Positions 8,537 through 19,656 of a stretch of 64,000 nucleotides of DNA are shown piece by piece. Made by a program: the position numbers and the translations under genes. Under the pieces are notes generated by a model. It was given only the letters and a program-made list of their open reading frames with translations, made no database searches and had not been told where the DNA came from. Position 1 is the first letter of the stretch, and each line of letters opens with the position of its first letter. The stretch is from Ferruginivarius sediminum (GTDB lineage: Bacteria > Pseudomonadota > Alphaproteobacteria > Kiloniellales > Rhodovibrionaceae): the NCBI RefSeq assembly GCF_003344765.1, contig NZ_QPMH01000015.1, positions 1 to 64,000 on the forward strand, written 5' to 3'.

Positions 8537-9528
8537 ACGATCTGCTCGTCGATGTCCGCGATCTCTCGGTGCGCTATACGCTGTCGCGGAGCTTCGCCGA
8601 TCTCCTGCGGCGAAAGCCGGGCCGCGAGCTTGCCGCCGTGGATGGCGCCCATCTCGCCATCCGCAAGGGCGAGGCCGTGGGCCTGGTCGGTGAAAGCGGT
8701 TCCGGGAAAAGCTCGCTGGGGCGCGCGCTGCTGCGCCTGACGCCCGCCACCGGCGAGGTGCGATTTGACGGCACGGACGTTCTGCGCCAGGACCGCCGGA
8801 GCCTCCTGGCCTACCGCAAGCGCGCCCAGATGGTGTTCCAGGACCCGCTGGCCTCGCTCAACCCCCGTTTCAAGGTCGGCGAAGCCCTGGCGGAGGTGCT
8901 GCGCGTCCATCGGCTCACCCGCCGCGAGGAGATACCCGGGCGTGTGGCAGCACTCCTCGACACTGTGGGCCTCGATACCGAATTCGCCGACCGCCGGCCG
9001 CGGGGCCTGTCCGGCGGGCAATGCCAACGCGTCGGCATTGCCCGGGCGCTCGCGGTGGAGCCGGAATTTATCATCGCCGACGAGCCCGTGTCGGCGCTCG
9101 ACCTCTCGATCCAGGCACAGATCCTCAACCTGTTCCTGCGCCTGCAACGTGAGATGCAGCTCACCATGCTGTTCATCTCGCACGACCTGGGCGTCGTGCA
9201 TCACCTCTGCCAACGGGTCGCGGTGATGTATCTCGGCCGGATCGTGGAGGAAGGCCCCGCGGACGAGATTTTCTATCATCCGAAGCATCCCTACACCCAG
9301 AGCCTCGTGGAGGCGATGCCGCGGGTCGAGTTCCCAAAGGGCCGCCGTGAGCTGCCGCGGCTCGAGGGCGAGCCGCCAAGCCCGGCCGACAAGCCGCCAG
9401 GTTGTGCGTTCCACCCCCGCTGCCCGCACGTCATGGACGCCTGTCGCCAGGACCCCCCGCCATCGATCCGCCGGGTCGGCGCGGCGGCGACTGCCTGTCA
9501 CCTCTATCCTGAGACCGAGAAGGCTTGA
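8533..9528 (+). CDS. Peptide ABC transporter ATP-binding protein, DppF type
   Basis: A 331-residue second ATPase: Walker A GESGSGKSSLG, signature LSGGQCQRVGIARAL (Cys replaces the usual Arg in GGQxQR), Walker B FIIADEPVSALD, and tail CAFHPRCPHVMDAC. The GTG at 8533 overlaps the preceding TGA as GTGA, and similarity begins right there; a longer upstream frame is only overlap with the previous gene. Pairs with the DppD-type ATPase as a heterodimer. Confidence 0.9.
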   Translation: MNDLLVDVRDLSVRYTLSRSFADLLRRKPGRELAAVDGAHLAIRKGEAVGLVGESGSGKSSLGRALLRLTPATGEVRFDGTDVLRQDRRSLLAYRKRAQMVFQDPLASLNPRFKVGEALAEVLRVHRLTRREEIPGRVAALLDTVGLDTEFADRRPRGLSGGQCQRVGIARALAVEPEFIIADEPVSALDLSIQAQILNLFLRLQREMQLTMLFISHDLGVVHHLCQRVAVMYLGRIVEEGPADEIFYHPKHPYTQSLVEAMPRVEFPKGRRELPRLEGEPPSPADKPPGCAFHPRCPHVMDACRQDPPPSIRRVGAAATACHLYPETEKA

Positions 9529-9594
9529 CACGGACCGCGTCCGGGCGGTGCGATCATCGTATCCAGTCAATGGAATATGAGGGAGGCGATAATT

Positions 9595-11112
9595 ATGCAT
9601 TTCAAATGGCTGCTGCCGGCCGGCGCCGCGTTCGCGGCGGCATTCGGCGCCGCCTCGGCCTTTGCCGATGGCGGCACGCTCAAAATCGGTCGCGATCAGG
9701 ATAGTAATACCCTGGACCCGATCTTCACCATTGAGAATGCCGACATCTGGGTTCTAAACAACATGAACGCCAAGCTCGTCGAGGTGAACGAGGACATGAC
9801 CGGGGTCGCCCCCGACCTCGCCAAGAGCTGGGACATTTCCGAGGACAAGACGACCTATACCTTCCACCTTCGCGAGGGACTCAAGTTTTCGGACGGCTCG
9901 GCGCTGACGGCGAGCGACGTCGAATTCTCGCTGGAGCGGCTGCGCGACGAGAAGGAGTCGGTTCTACGCTCGATGTTCCAGGTGATGGAGGACGTAAAGG
10001 CCCCGGACGAGCACACCGTAGTGATCGAACTCGAGCATCCCTCCGCACCCTTCCTCTCGGCGCTCGCGGTGTTCTCCGCCTCGATCCTGCCGGAAGACGT
10101 GGTAAAGGAGCGCGGGGATGACTTCGGGACGAACCCCGTCGGCGCCGGCGCATTCAAGTTCAAGACCTGGGAGCGTGGGAACAGGATCGTCCTGGAAAAG
10201 AATCCGCACTATCACAAGGACGGTCAGCCCAAGGTCGACGAGGTTCAATGGCTCGTCGAGGCGAACGACAATACACGCATCCTGAAGCTGCAGGCCGGCG
10301 AGATCGACGCCGCAATCTTCATCCCGTTCAGCCGGGTCGAGGGACTGCAGAACGATCCCAACGTCCAGGTCCATCTCGACCCGTCGAGCCGCGAGGACCA
10401 TGTGCTCATCAATCACGAGCACCCGCCGCTTGACAACGTGAAGGTCCGCCGGGCGCTCTATCACGCCATCGACCGCGAAGGGATCATCGACGCGGTGCTG
10501 TTCGGCCACGGAACCGTCGCGACGAGCTTTGTGCCGAAGGGGCAGATGTTCCACAATCCGGACACGCCCACCTATGACTATGATCCCGACAAGGCCCGCC
10601 AGCTCCTTGACGAGGCCGGTGTCGAGGACCTCACGCTCGAGATCATCACCGCCGCCGGAAACGAGACCCAGCAGCAGACCGCGGTGCTGCTTCAAAACAT
10701 GCTCAAGCAGGTCGGCATCGAGCTCAACATCGTGAAGCAGGAGCCCGGCCAGACCTGGGATACCATCGTCCAGGGCGAATATGATCTATCCCTGAACTAC
10801 TGGACGAACGACATTATCGATCCGGACCAGAAGGCGACCTTCTCCGTCTATGGCGAGAACGACGCCAAGTCCTATTACACCCGCTATCATAACCCGGAAG
10901 TGGCCAAGCTCGTCGAGAAGGGGCGCACGGTCCTGGATGCGGAGAAGCGGCGTGACATCTATTACAAGATCCAGGAAATGGCGAAGAAGGATGTCCACTG
11001 GATCGATCTCTACTACAGCCCGTTCCGGAACGCCTCGCACCAGTACGTCGAGAACTTCCACCAGACACCAATGGGCCGCTTCACTCTTGAAATGACAGAA
11101 ATCAACAAGTAG
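9595..11112 (+). CDS. Periplasmic peptide-binding protein (SBP family 5)
   Basis: A 505-residue extracytoplasmic solute receptor. The signal peptide covers residues 1-24 (KWLLPAGAAFAAAFGAASAFA). It is followed by the family 5 hallmark TLDPIFTIENADIWVLNNM and YTFHLREGLKFSDGSALTASD. The ATG at 9595 is preferred to one at 9577 because GGGAGG sits just upstream of it. Last gene of the transporter set, 66 bp after the second ATPase, and followed by a strong hairpin terminator. Peptides are the likely ligands given the neighbouring hydrolases, but SBP family 5 also includes nickel, opine and glycoside binders. Confidence 0.88.
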   Translation: MHFKWLLPAGAAFAAAFGAASAFADGGTLKIGRDQDSNTLDPIFTIENADIWVLNNMNAKLVEVNEDMTGVAPDLAKSWDISEDKTTYTFHLREGLKFSDGSALTASDVEFSLERLRDEKESVLRSMFQVMEDVKAPDEHTVVIELEHPSAPFLSALAVFSASILPEDVVKERGDDFGTNPVGAGAFKFKTWERGNRIVLEKNPHYHKDGQPKVDEVQWLVEANDNTRILKLQAGEIDAAIFIPFSRVEGLQNDPNVQVHLDPSSREDHVLINHEHPPLDNVKVRRALYHAIDREGIIDAVLFGHGTVATSFVPKGQMFHNPDTPTYDYDPDKARQLLDEAGVEDLTLEIITAAGNETQQQTAVLLQNMLKQVGIELNIVKQEPGQTWDTIVQGEYDLSLNYWTNDIIDPDQKATFSVYGENDAKSYYTRYHNPEVAKLVEKGRTVLDAEKRRDIYYKIQEMAKKDVHWIDLYYSPFRNASHQYVENFHQTPMGRFTLEMTEINK

Positions 11113-11134
11113 CGGGAATCGGGCAACCCCGAGG

Positions 11135-11165
11135 GCGGCGCCGTCCATGTCGACGGCGCCGCTTT
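11135..11165 (+). terminator. Rho-independent terminator after the transporter operon
   Basis: A perfect 11-bp stem, GCGGCGCCGTC with GACGGCGCCGC, a six-base loop (11146-11151) and a short T run. It lies between the binding-protein gene and the convergent amidase, just before that gene's stop codon. Confidence 0.75.
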
Positions 11166-11166
11166 G

Positions 11167-12522
11167 CTATCGCGCCGCCGAACCCTCGCACGCCGTCGGA
11201 CGCAGTGGCGGGAAGATCGTCTCGAGCGCGGCGCCAATAGCAAGAAGCTCACCGTCGAAATCCGGTGGTGCCGCCAACTGGAAGCCGACCGGCATGCCAT
11301 TCTCGCCGAGGCCGCAGGGGAGTGTCAGCGCGGGTAGCCCTGTCAAATTGTACGGGGCAATGTAACGCATCTCCGCCGCGCCCACGGGATCGTCGAGCGG
11401 CGGGTTCTCCGTGGGCGCTGTCCAGGGCACGGTCGGCGATACCAATGCGTCCGCCTCCTCGAGCAGCTCCCGCAACTGTCGACCAATATGCCGGCGATAG
11501 CGCTGGGCGCGGACGTGGGCCGTCGCGGGCAGCGCGAACCCGGTTTCGAGCTGAACCCGGGTCTGCTCGGCGAAGTCTTCCGCTCGGGCGGCAAGCCGTT
11601 CGGCATGTACGACGCTTGCCTCCGGCGCCATCACATGCGTCAGCGCATCGTCGGCGTGCGCCAGGTCGGGAACGCTGACGCGCCGGATCACGGCGCCCCG
11701 GCTGGAAAGTACGCTTAGTGCCTCTTCGAAAGCATGGCCGACGTCTTCCTGCAAGTCCGTGTCTTCGGCGTGCTCCCGGATGACAGCGAGGCGCAGGCCC
11801 TCAAGGTCGCGAGGGATCGGGCGGACATCTCGAGTTGCCATGAGCGAAAGCAAACACGCGGCATCCGCGCATGTCCGCGCGATCGGTCCGGCGTGATCCA
11901 GGGACCACGAAAGCGGCTGGACGCCACCCAGCGGCACGAGCCCGTAAGTCGGTTTCAGGCCGACGACGCCGCAGTACGCGGCCGGTATCCGGATCGAGCC
12001 GCCGCTGTCAGTACCGGTCGCCCCCCAGACCTGCCCCGCCGCCACGGCCGCAGCCGAGCCGCCGCTCGAGCCGCCGGCGGTTTGCGACGTGTTCCATGGA
12101 TTGAAGGTTTGGCCGACCGCCGGGTGGGCAATTCCGTAGCCGTATTCCAGGCAGTTCGTCTTGCCCATCAGCACGGCACCAGCCGCCCGCAGTCGCCCGA
12201 CCAGCGTGGCGTCCCTGCCAGCAAGCGCCTCAGGAGAGATTGACGATCCAAAGGTGGTGGGCTGACCGCGAACGTCCATCAGATCCTTGATGGCGACCGG
12301 CACGCCGTGCAGGGGGCCGCGATCGCAGCCGGCTTCGAGTTCCCGCCCCAGTTGCTCGGCCGTGGCGAGGGCCGCCTCCGCGTCGCGCGTGATCCAGGCG
12401 TTCAGCGCCGGCTCGACCGCGGCAATCCGCTCGAAGCATCCGCGAACCACCTCGACCGGCGCGCGATGGCCGTTGCGATAGGCACGGCCGAGGGCAGCAA
12501 TCGAGTCGTTCGCCTCATGCAT
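11167..12522 (-). CDS. Amidase signature-family hydrolase (AtzE/GatA-like)
   Basis: A 451-residue amidase with the Ser-cisSer-Lys machinery: VAIKDLMDVRG (catalytic Lys), QTAGGSSGGSAAAVAAG (bridging Ser) and TGTDSGGSIRIPAAYCG (nucleophile Ser). It hydrolyses C-N amide bonds in the cytosol. The ATG at 12522 overlaps the end of a short upstream gene resembling the AtzG/GatC-type partner, a pairing known for AtzE-AtzG (1-carboxybiuret hydrolase) and GatA-GatC. GatB is not in the window, so this is unlikely to be the tRNA amidotransferase. It is convergent with the peptide transporter, suggesting breakdown of an imported amide. Exact substrate unknown. Confidence 0.82.
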   Translation of the reverse strand: MHEANDSIAALGRAYRNGHRAPVEVVRGCFERIAAVEPALNAWITRDAEAALATAEQLGRELEAGCDRGPLHGVPVAIKDLMDVRGQPTTFGSSISPEALAGRDATLVGRLRAAGAVLMGKTNCLEYGYGIAHPAVGQTFNPWNTSQTAGGSSGGSAAAVAAGQVWGATGTDSGGSIRIPAAYCGVVGLKPTYGLVPLGGVQPLSWSLDHAGPIARTCADAACLLSLMATRDVRPIPRDLEGLRLAVIREHAEDTDLQEDVGHAFEEALSVLSSRGAVIRRVSVPDLAHADDALTHVMAPEASVVHAERLAARAEDFAEQTRVQLETGFALPATAHVRAQRYRRHIGRQLRELLEEADALVSPTVPWTAPTENPPLDDPVGAAEMRYIAPYNLTGLPALTLPCGLGENGMPVGFQLAAPPDFDGELLAIGAALETIFPPLRPTACEGSAAR

Positions 12523-12706
12523 CCGGCACGTCTCCGCCCCATGGCGGCCCCGCGGCCCCGGCGTCGCCCATGTCGAGCCGGGCCAGAGCGAAAGCGCCCC
12601 GTAGCGCATCCGAGACGAAGGGGGCCACGCGCTCGCCTCGTGTCCTGTCGAGCTCAAGGCCCCCGATGGCTGCAAGTCGGCACGCCGTCTCGCCGTCGAT
12701 TTCCAC
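12515..12706 (-). CDS. Small AtzG/DUF4089-like amidase partner
   Basis: A 63-residue protein with a GTG start at 12706 and GGAGA about ten bases upstream. It consists of an N-terminal helical part with an alternating hydrophobic pattern (LAAIGGLELDRTRGERVAPF) and a Pro-rich end. Size, composition and an eight-base overlap with the amidase match the small AtzG/GatC-like subunits that wrap around AtzE-type amidases. Similarity is by architecture rather than a strict motif. Confidence 0.55.
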   Translation of the reverse strand: MEIDGETACRLAAIGGLELDRTRGERVAPFVSDALRGAFALARLDMGDAGAAGPPWGGDVPDA

Positions 12707-12754
12707 GCCGCGTCTCCACTTGCTTGATTGACCGCTGGCGCCTCGTCATTCTCT

Positions 12755-12776
12755 CCCGATATCGTATCAGATCGGG
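12755..12776. promoter_or_regulatory. Inverted repeat in the divergent promoter region
   Basis: CCCGAT and ATCGGG, separated by ten bases, sit between the amidase pair and the alpha/beta hydrolase and overlap the latter's ribosome-binding site region. It may be an operator or only a weak hairpin. Confidence 0.25.
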
Positions 12777-12785
12777 GGGAATATA

Positions 12786-13670
12786 ATGGCGGCATTCGAC
12801 AGGCCGGATCAAACGCAACGGGTCGAGGTGGACGGTCATGAGGTCGTGACCTATGCCTGGGGAACGGGCGGTGAAGCCGTGTTCCTGCTCAGTGGTGGGC
12901 CGGGCCTGCCGTGTCGCTACCTTGTCGAACCCCATCTGCGTCTGGTCGACCGGGGCTACCGCGTGGTCAGCTACGATCAACTCGGCACGGGCGCCTCCGA
13001 CAGGCCGTCCGATCCCTCTCTCTGGCACATCGAACGGTACGCGCGGGAGGTGGAGACCGTTCGCAAGGCCCTGGGCCTCGATCGCTTTCATCTGATCGGT
13101 CATAGCTGGGGCGGCTGGCTCGGCATCGAATATGCGGTGACCTTCCCCGATGCGCTCGCCAGCTTCGTGATCGCCGACAGCGCCGGCGATATCCCGCACC
13201 TCGTCTCGGAACTCAACCGGCTGCGATCCGCCCTGGGCCCGGAAACCGTCCGCATGATGCAGCAGCGCGAGGCCGAGTGCACGATCGAGCACGAGGAATA
13301 CAAGGCCGCGATTACGCTGCTCGACTATCGCCATGTGTGTCGCCTCGAGACGTGGCCGAGACCGCTGATACGGTCGATCGAGGAATGGAACAAGGCGCCG
13401 TACGAGACCGTTCAAGGGCCGAATGAATTTCTCTACACGGGCAACCTCAAGGATTGGAACCGGCTCGACGAGATGAAGCGGATCGATCGGCCCTGCCTTG
13501 TCGTTGTTGGCGCCTATGACGAACTGACGCCCGCCTGTGCGCTGCGCATGCATAAGGCGCTTCCGAACTCGGAGATTGCGGTCTTTGCGAACAGTTCGCA
13601 CACCCCGTTTTACGAAGAGCCGGATGCATATTTTTCGCGAATAGAAAAATTTCTCGCTGAACAGAAATAG
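12786..13670 (+). CDS. Proline iminopeptidase-like alpha/beta hydrolase
   Basis: A 294-residue serine hydrolase. Visible are a GGPG oxyanion loop (LLSGGPGLPCRYL), the strand SYDQLGTGASDRP, the nucleophile elbow GHSWGG and the late Asp (GAYDELTP) and His (SSHTPFYEEP) of the triad. These are hallmarks of proline iminopeptidase and related amino-acid amidases (peptidase family S33), which remove N-terminal residues from peptides or hydrolyse amino-acid amides. GGGGGA precedes the ATG. It is divergent from the amidase pair and near the peptide ABC operon, consistent with processing of an imported peptide or amide. Substrate not provable here. Confidence 0.8.
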   Translation: MAAFDRPDQTQRVEVDGHEVVTYAWGTGGEAVFLLSGGPGLPCRYLVEPHLRLVDRGYRVVSYDQLGTGASDRPSDPSLWHIERYAREVETVRKALGLDRFHLIGHSWGGWLGIEYAVTFPDALASFVIADSAGDIPHLVSELNRLRSALGPETVRMMQQREAECTIEHEEYKAAITLLDYRHVCRLETWPRPLIRSIEEWNKAPYETVQGPNEFLYTGNLKDWNRLDEMKRIDRPCLVVVGAYDELTPACALRMHKALPNSEIAVFANSSHTPFYEEPDAYFSRIEKFLAEQK

Positions 13671-13683
13671 GATGAGCCGTGAG

Positions 13684-14585
13684 GGCACTGTCAGGGGAAT
13701 GTGAGCAGACCAGGCTAAGATCGCATAGGCGACTGGGTTAGGCGGCGAGTTGCCGCCATTCCGCCAAGGCGGCAGACCGGTGCTGTCAAGACGATGCGAG
13801 CTGATCTTCGAATGGCAGGTTCGCGCCCGGCTTCAGGCGGCAAGCTGCTGCCATTCAGCGAGGGCAGCTGAGCGGCTTGCGTTGAAAATCGTCCGGCTGG
13901 TCAGATAGCGGTCGTGATTGAAGTGGTTGTGGACGGCGGCATGGACGGAGGCGCATTTCTGGAGCGTGGCGGATTTTCGAAACCGGGCCAGCGCCCGTTC
14001 GCGTCGTCGGAACGGCTGATGCGAATTCTCGGCACGGTTGTTCCGCCAGCGGCCACAGTCCTGGCGGCCAGCGTTGCCAATCTCCTTCATCGCGGCGCCG
14101 TAGGACCGCAACCGATCGGTCACGATCCGCCGCGGCCGGCCGTAGCGCTTCATCGTAGTTTCAGGAAAGCCTTAGCCGCCCGGCCGTCACGGCGCTTGGT
14201 CATGAAGACCTCCAGGACCTCACCTTCATGGTCAACCGCCCGCCAGAGATAACGCCTCTCGCCGTTGATCCGCACGAACACCTCGTCCATGTGCCAGCGC
14301 CACTGGATATAGCTGCGGTGGCACCCGGCCCGCTTCTTTCGGAGCTCGGAGGCGAACATGGGCCCGAAGCGGTTCCACCACTGCCGGATGGTCTCGTGGG
14401 TCACGTCGATCCCGCGCTCGAACAGCAGGTCCTCGACGTTGCGCAGCGAAAGCGGATATCGGACGTACATCAGCACCGCCGCGCGGATCACCTCGGGCGA
14501 GGTCTTGAAGTAGCGAAACGAATTGGCCATGCGGTAGGCTACCCAGCCCCATGACCACCTCTCAAGCTTTTCCTCTGACAGCGCC
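13684..14585 (-). mobile_element. IS6-family insertion sequence (902 bp) with duplicated left end
   Basis: The ends are GGCACTGTCAGGGGAA (13684-13699) and, inverted, TTCCTCTGACAGCGCC (14570-14585), matching at 14 of 16 positions. The transposase inside is frameshifted. Near the left end a second copy of the transposase tail (RSAALAEWRQLAA, stop at 13738-13740) lies just outside GGTGCTGTCA (13779-13788), so an older element's end seems to sit against a younger one. The 8-bp flanks (GCCGTGAG and GTCTCACT) are not a target duplication, as expected if the two outer ends come from different insertions. Confidence 0.75.
13833..14530 (-). pseudogene. IS6-family transposase, frameshifted
   Basis: A first frame (14530 to 14150) encodes the N-terminal zinc/HTH part and the first catalytic Asp (WHMDEVFVRINGERRYLWRA) and ends AFLKLR-stop. 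A second frame starts in ATGA overlap at 14153 and gives MKRYGRPRRIVTDRLRSYGA (second Asp) and NRAENSHQPFRRRERA (catalytic Glu), ending EWQQLAA. Restoring one A in the CTGAAACT run near 14160 would rejoin the two. All DDE residues are present, so the defect is recent. Programmed frameshifting is not usual in this family. Confidence 0.75.
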
Positions 14586-14689
14586 GTCTCACTCGCTTGC
14601 GGAGAAAACGGACGGGCACAGTACGGAGAAATCAGCGTTCCAGGCTTCTCCGGTTCGGTCCGTCACGGAGATGCGCGCAAAAGCCCGCG

Positions 14690-14728
14690 GAATGCGGGGA
14701 CCCGTACCGAGGGTTCGAATCTCTTTCG
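14690..14728 (+). pseudogene. tRNA-Ser 3' half remnant
   Basis: The sequence folds as a long variable arm (TGCGGG with CCCGTA) followed by a T arm with the loop TTCGAAT in GAGGG/CTCTT context, as in serine tRNAs. No D arm or box A (TGGCCGAG-like) is found upstream, and no acceptor stem or CCA follows. It lies 105 bp from the IS6 end and just before the intact tRNA-Ser on the other strand. Confidence 0.45.
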
Positions 14729-14754
14729 AAAAATGAATTAAAACAAGAACTTAA

Positions 14755-14845
14755 TGGCGGAGGGGGTGGGATTCGAACCCACGGTAGGGGGTTACCCTAC
14801 AGCGGTTTTCGAGACCGCCGCCTTCGACCACTCGGCCACCCCTCC
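14755..14845 (-). tRNA. tRNA-Ser (anticodon CGA)
   Basis: The minus strand begins GGAGGGGTGGCCGAGTGG with a perfect seven-base acceptor stem (GGAGGGG/CCCCTCC). The anticodon loop TCTCGAAAA gives anticodon CGA, reading UCG. A long class II variable arm and the T loop TTCGAAT follow. The 3' CCA is encoded (plus strand TGG at 14755-14757). Length is 91 nt with CCA. The tRNA-derived open reading frames across it on the other strand are spurious. Confidence 0.95.
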
Positions 14846-14958
14846 GTTGCGGGCGCGCTTCCTAGCATCTGGTTCGGTTTTGTGCAACGGCTACCGACAT
14901 GGAACGTCGAGAATATCCTCGGGGCCGTGAAAGCCGTCGTTCCCCCGGCCGCAGGGCA

Positions 14959-14986
14959 TTGACAGGCCGTCCCGGCACGTTATAGT
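14959..14986 (+). promoter_or_regulatory. Sigma-70-type promoter for rplU-rpmA
   Basis: TTGACA (14959-14964), a 16-base spacer and TATAGT (14981-14986). Close to consensus and directed at rplU. Confidence 0.65.
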
Positions 14987-15210
14987 CCGCGCCCTGTTCC
15001 CGCGGGCCGTCGTTGGGCGGTGCTGCGGGCCTCTTGCTGTTCGGGGCGACCTCATCGCCCCTGGCCGGCAGGGAACTCAGGACAACCGACTGCGACTGAC
15101 GCAGGGCCGACGGATCGCGGTGCCGCAAGCACCTTGGAATGCGACGGACAGCCCGGCACAGTCGCGCGAATGAACCGAAACCGTCAGGCCGGAACGCCGA
15201 GAAGAAGACC
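14987..15210 (+). other. Leader region of rplU (about 220 nt)
   Basis: Between the promoter and the rplU ATG there is a G+C-rich leader with no convincing gene. Ribosomal protein leaders of this length often carry autoregulatory RNA structures. I did not identify a specific known fold; minus-strand open frames here have no family similarity. Confidence 0.3.
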
Positions 15211-15747
15211 ATGTTCGCAGTCATCAAAACGGGCGGCAAGCAGTACCGGGTCGCCAAGGACGATATGGTCACCGTGGAACGCGTGGCCGAAGAGGCCGGC
15301 AGCACGGTGAACCTCGATCAGGTGCTGATGGTCGGCGCCGAGGGCGCGGCCCCGAAGGTCGGTGCGCCGACCGTCGAGGGCGCCAGCGTCGCCGCCGAGA
15401 TCGTGGAGCACACCCGCGGCCCGAAGATCCGCGTCTTCAAGAAGAAGCGCCGCAAGAACTACCGTCGCACCGCCGGCCATCGTCAGGACCTGACGGTGCT
15501 CCGCGTCACCGACATCCAGGTGGACGGCAAGTCCTCCGCCGGCGACTCCGGCGAGACGGCCACCAAAAAGCCAGCCAGCCGTAACGCGCAGAAGAAGGCG
15601 ACGCAGGCCGCCGTGACCCGGCAGTCCAGGGCGAAGTCCACGACCGCCAAGCAGCGCAACGCCGGCACGGCAAGCCAGACCGAGCGCAAGGCCGCGGCGG
15701 CGAATAACCGGAAGGCCCGCGGCAAGCAGGCCGAGAACGACGAGTAG
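15211..15747 (+). CDS. rplU: 50S ribosomal protein L21 with long basic C-terminal extension
   Basis: The first ~103 of 178 residues are L21: [20 protein letters not shown], then [20 protein letters not shown] and [10 protein letters not shown]21 binds 23S rRNA in the large subunit. The remaining ~75 residues form a low-complexity tail rich in Lys, Ala, Thr, Gln and Arg, longer than in most bacteria (typical L21 about 103 residues); extended L21 tails occur in some Rhodospirillales. The ATG at 15211 begins the conserved sequence. It is followed 16 bp later by rpmA, the usual pairing. Confidence 0.95.
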   Translation: MFAVIKTGGKQYRVAKDDMVTVERVAEEAGSTVNLDQVLMVGAEGAAPKVGAPTVEGASVAAEIVEHTRGPKIRVFKKKRRKNYRRTAGHRQDLTVLRVTDIQVDGKSSAGDSGETATKKPASRNAQKKATQAAVTRQSRAKSTTAKQRNAGTASQTERKAAAANNRKARGKQAENDE

Positions 15748-15763
15748 GTAGGAGCACCACGCC

Positions 15764-18363
<2,600 letters not shown>

Positions 18364-18367
<4 letters not shown>

Positions 18368-19656
18368 GCGCCGCCCCCGCACAGCAGAGCGCGAACGCCG
18401 GACGGCTTTATCATGAGATGATCGAGCTTGGCGAAACCGCGCGGGCCGCCTCCCACGCGCTTGCCGTCGCCGACGGCGCAGCCAAGGACAAGGCCCTGAA
18501 AGGGGCAGCGGCAGCGCTGCGCCGGCGGACGGACGAGGTCCTCGACGCCAATGCGAAGGACGTCGAGGGCGCCCGGAGCCGCGATTTGAGCGCGGCACTG
18601 CTGGACCGGCTGGAACTGAGCGAGCAGCGGATCGAGGCGATGGCCGCCGGGCTGGAGGCGATCGCCGAGCTGCCGGATCCGGTGGGCCGCACGCTGGCGG
18701 AATGGGAACGCCCCAACGGCCTGAAGATCGCCCGCGTTGCCGTGCCCATCGGCGTAATCGGCATCATCTACGAAAGCCGCCCCAACGTTACCGCCGATGC
18801 GGCCGGCCTGTGCCTGAAATCCGGCAACGCCGCGATTCTGCGCGGCGGCTCGGAGAGCTATCATTCCGCCGCGGTCATCGTGGACTGCGTGCGGGATGGC
18901 CTGGCCGCCGCCGGCCTGCCCGAGGCCTGCGTGCAGCGGGTGCCGACGACCGACCGCGACGCCGTCGGGCTGATGCTTGGCATGGACAAGCACATCGACG
19001 TCATCGTCCCGCGCGGCGGGAAGAGCCTGATCCAGCGGGTCCGCGAGGAAAGCCGCATGCCCGTGCTGGCCCACCTGGAGGGCATCAACCATACCTACGT
19101 CCAGGCGTCCATCGACCCCGAGCTGGCGCGCCGTGTGGTGTTCAACGCCAAGATGCGGCGCCCCGGCATCTGCGGGGCCACGGAGAAGCTGCTGGTCGAC
19201 CGCGCCGCGCTCACGACCCACCTGCCCGGCATCGTGGACGACCTGCTTGCCGCCGGCTGCGAGCTGCGCGGCGACGAATCCGTCTGCGGGGCCGAGCAGC
19301 GGATGCTGCCGGCGCGCCCGGAGGACTGGGACATGGAGTACCTGGCACCGATCCTGGCGGTCAAGATGGTGGACGGCGTGAACGACGCCATCGCCCACAT
19401 CAACCGCCACGGCTCGGGCCATACCGAGGCCATCCTGACCGGCGACACCGCGGCTGCCGAGAAGTTCTGCGGCGAGGTCGATGCGGCCATCGTGATGGTC
19501 AACGCCTCGACCCAGTTCGCCGACGGCGGCGAGTTCGGCATGGGCGCGGAGATCGGCATCGCGACCGGCAAGATGCCGCCGCGCGGCCCGGTCGGGGCGG
19601 CCGAGCTGACCAGCTACAAGTACGTCGTCCACGGCAGCGGTCAGACGCGTCCCTGA
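18364..19656 (+). CDS. proA: Gamma-glutamyl phosphate reductase
   Basis: A 430-residue NADPH-dependent aldehyde-dehydrogenase-fold enzyme reducing glutamyl-5-phosphate to the semialdehyde. Motifs are VPIGVIGIIYESRPNVTADA, SGNAAILRGGSE, VIVPRGGKSLI, the catalytic cysteine in RRPGICGATEKLLVD and NASTQFADGGEFGMGAEIGI. Normal length. Translation is coupled to proB. Confidence 0.97.

Noticed and set aside
14738..14754. TTAA-N9-TTAA next to the tRNA
   Set aside because: Spacing is nine, not seven, and it sits directly at the tRNA 3' end; not counted as a CtrA box.
14597..14962. Plus-strand open frame containing GGGGIRTHGRGLPYSGF
   Set aside because: It is the well-known spurious translation across a tRNA-Ser gene on the opposite strand.
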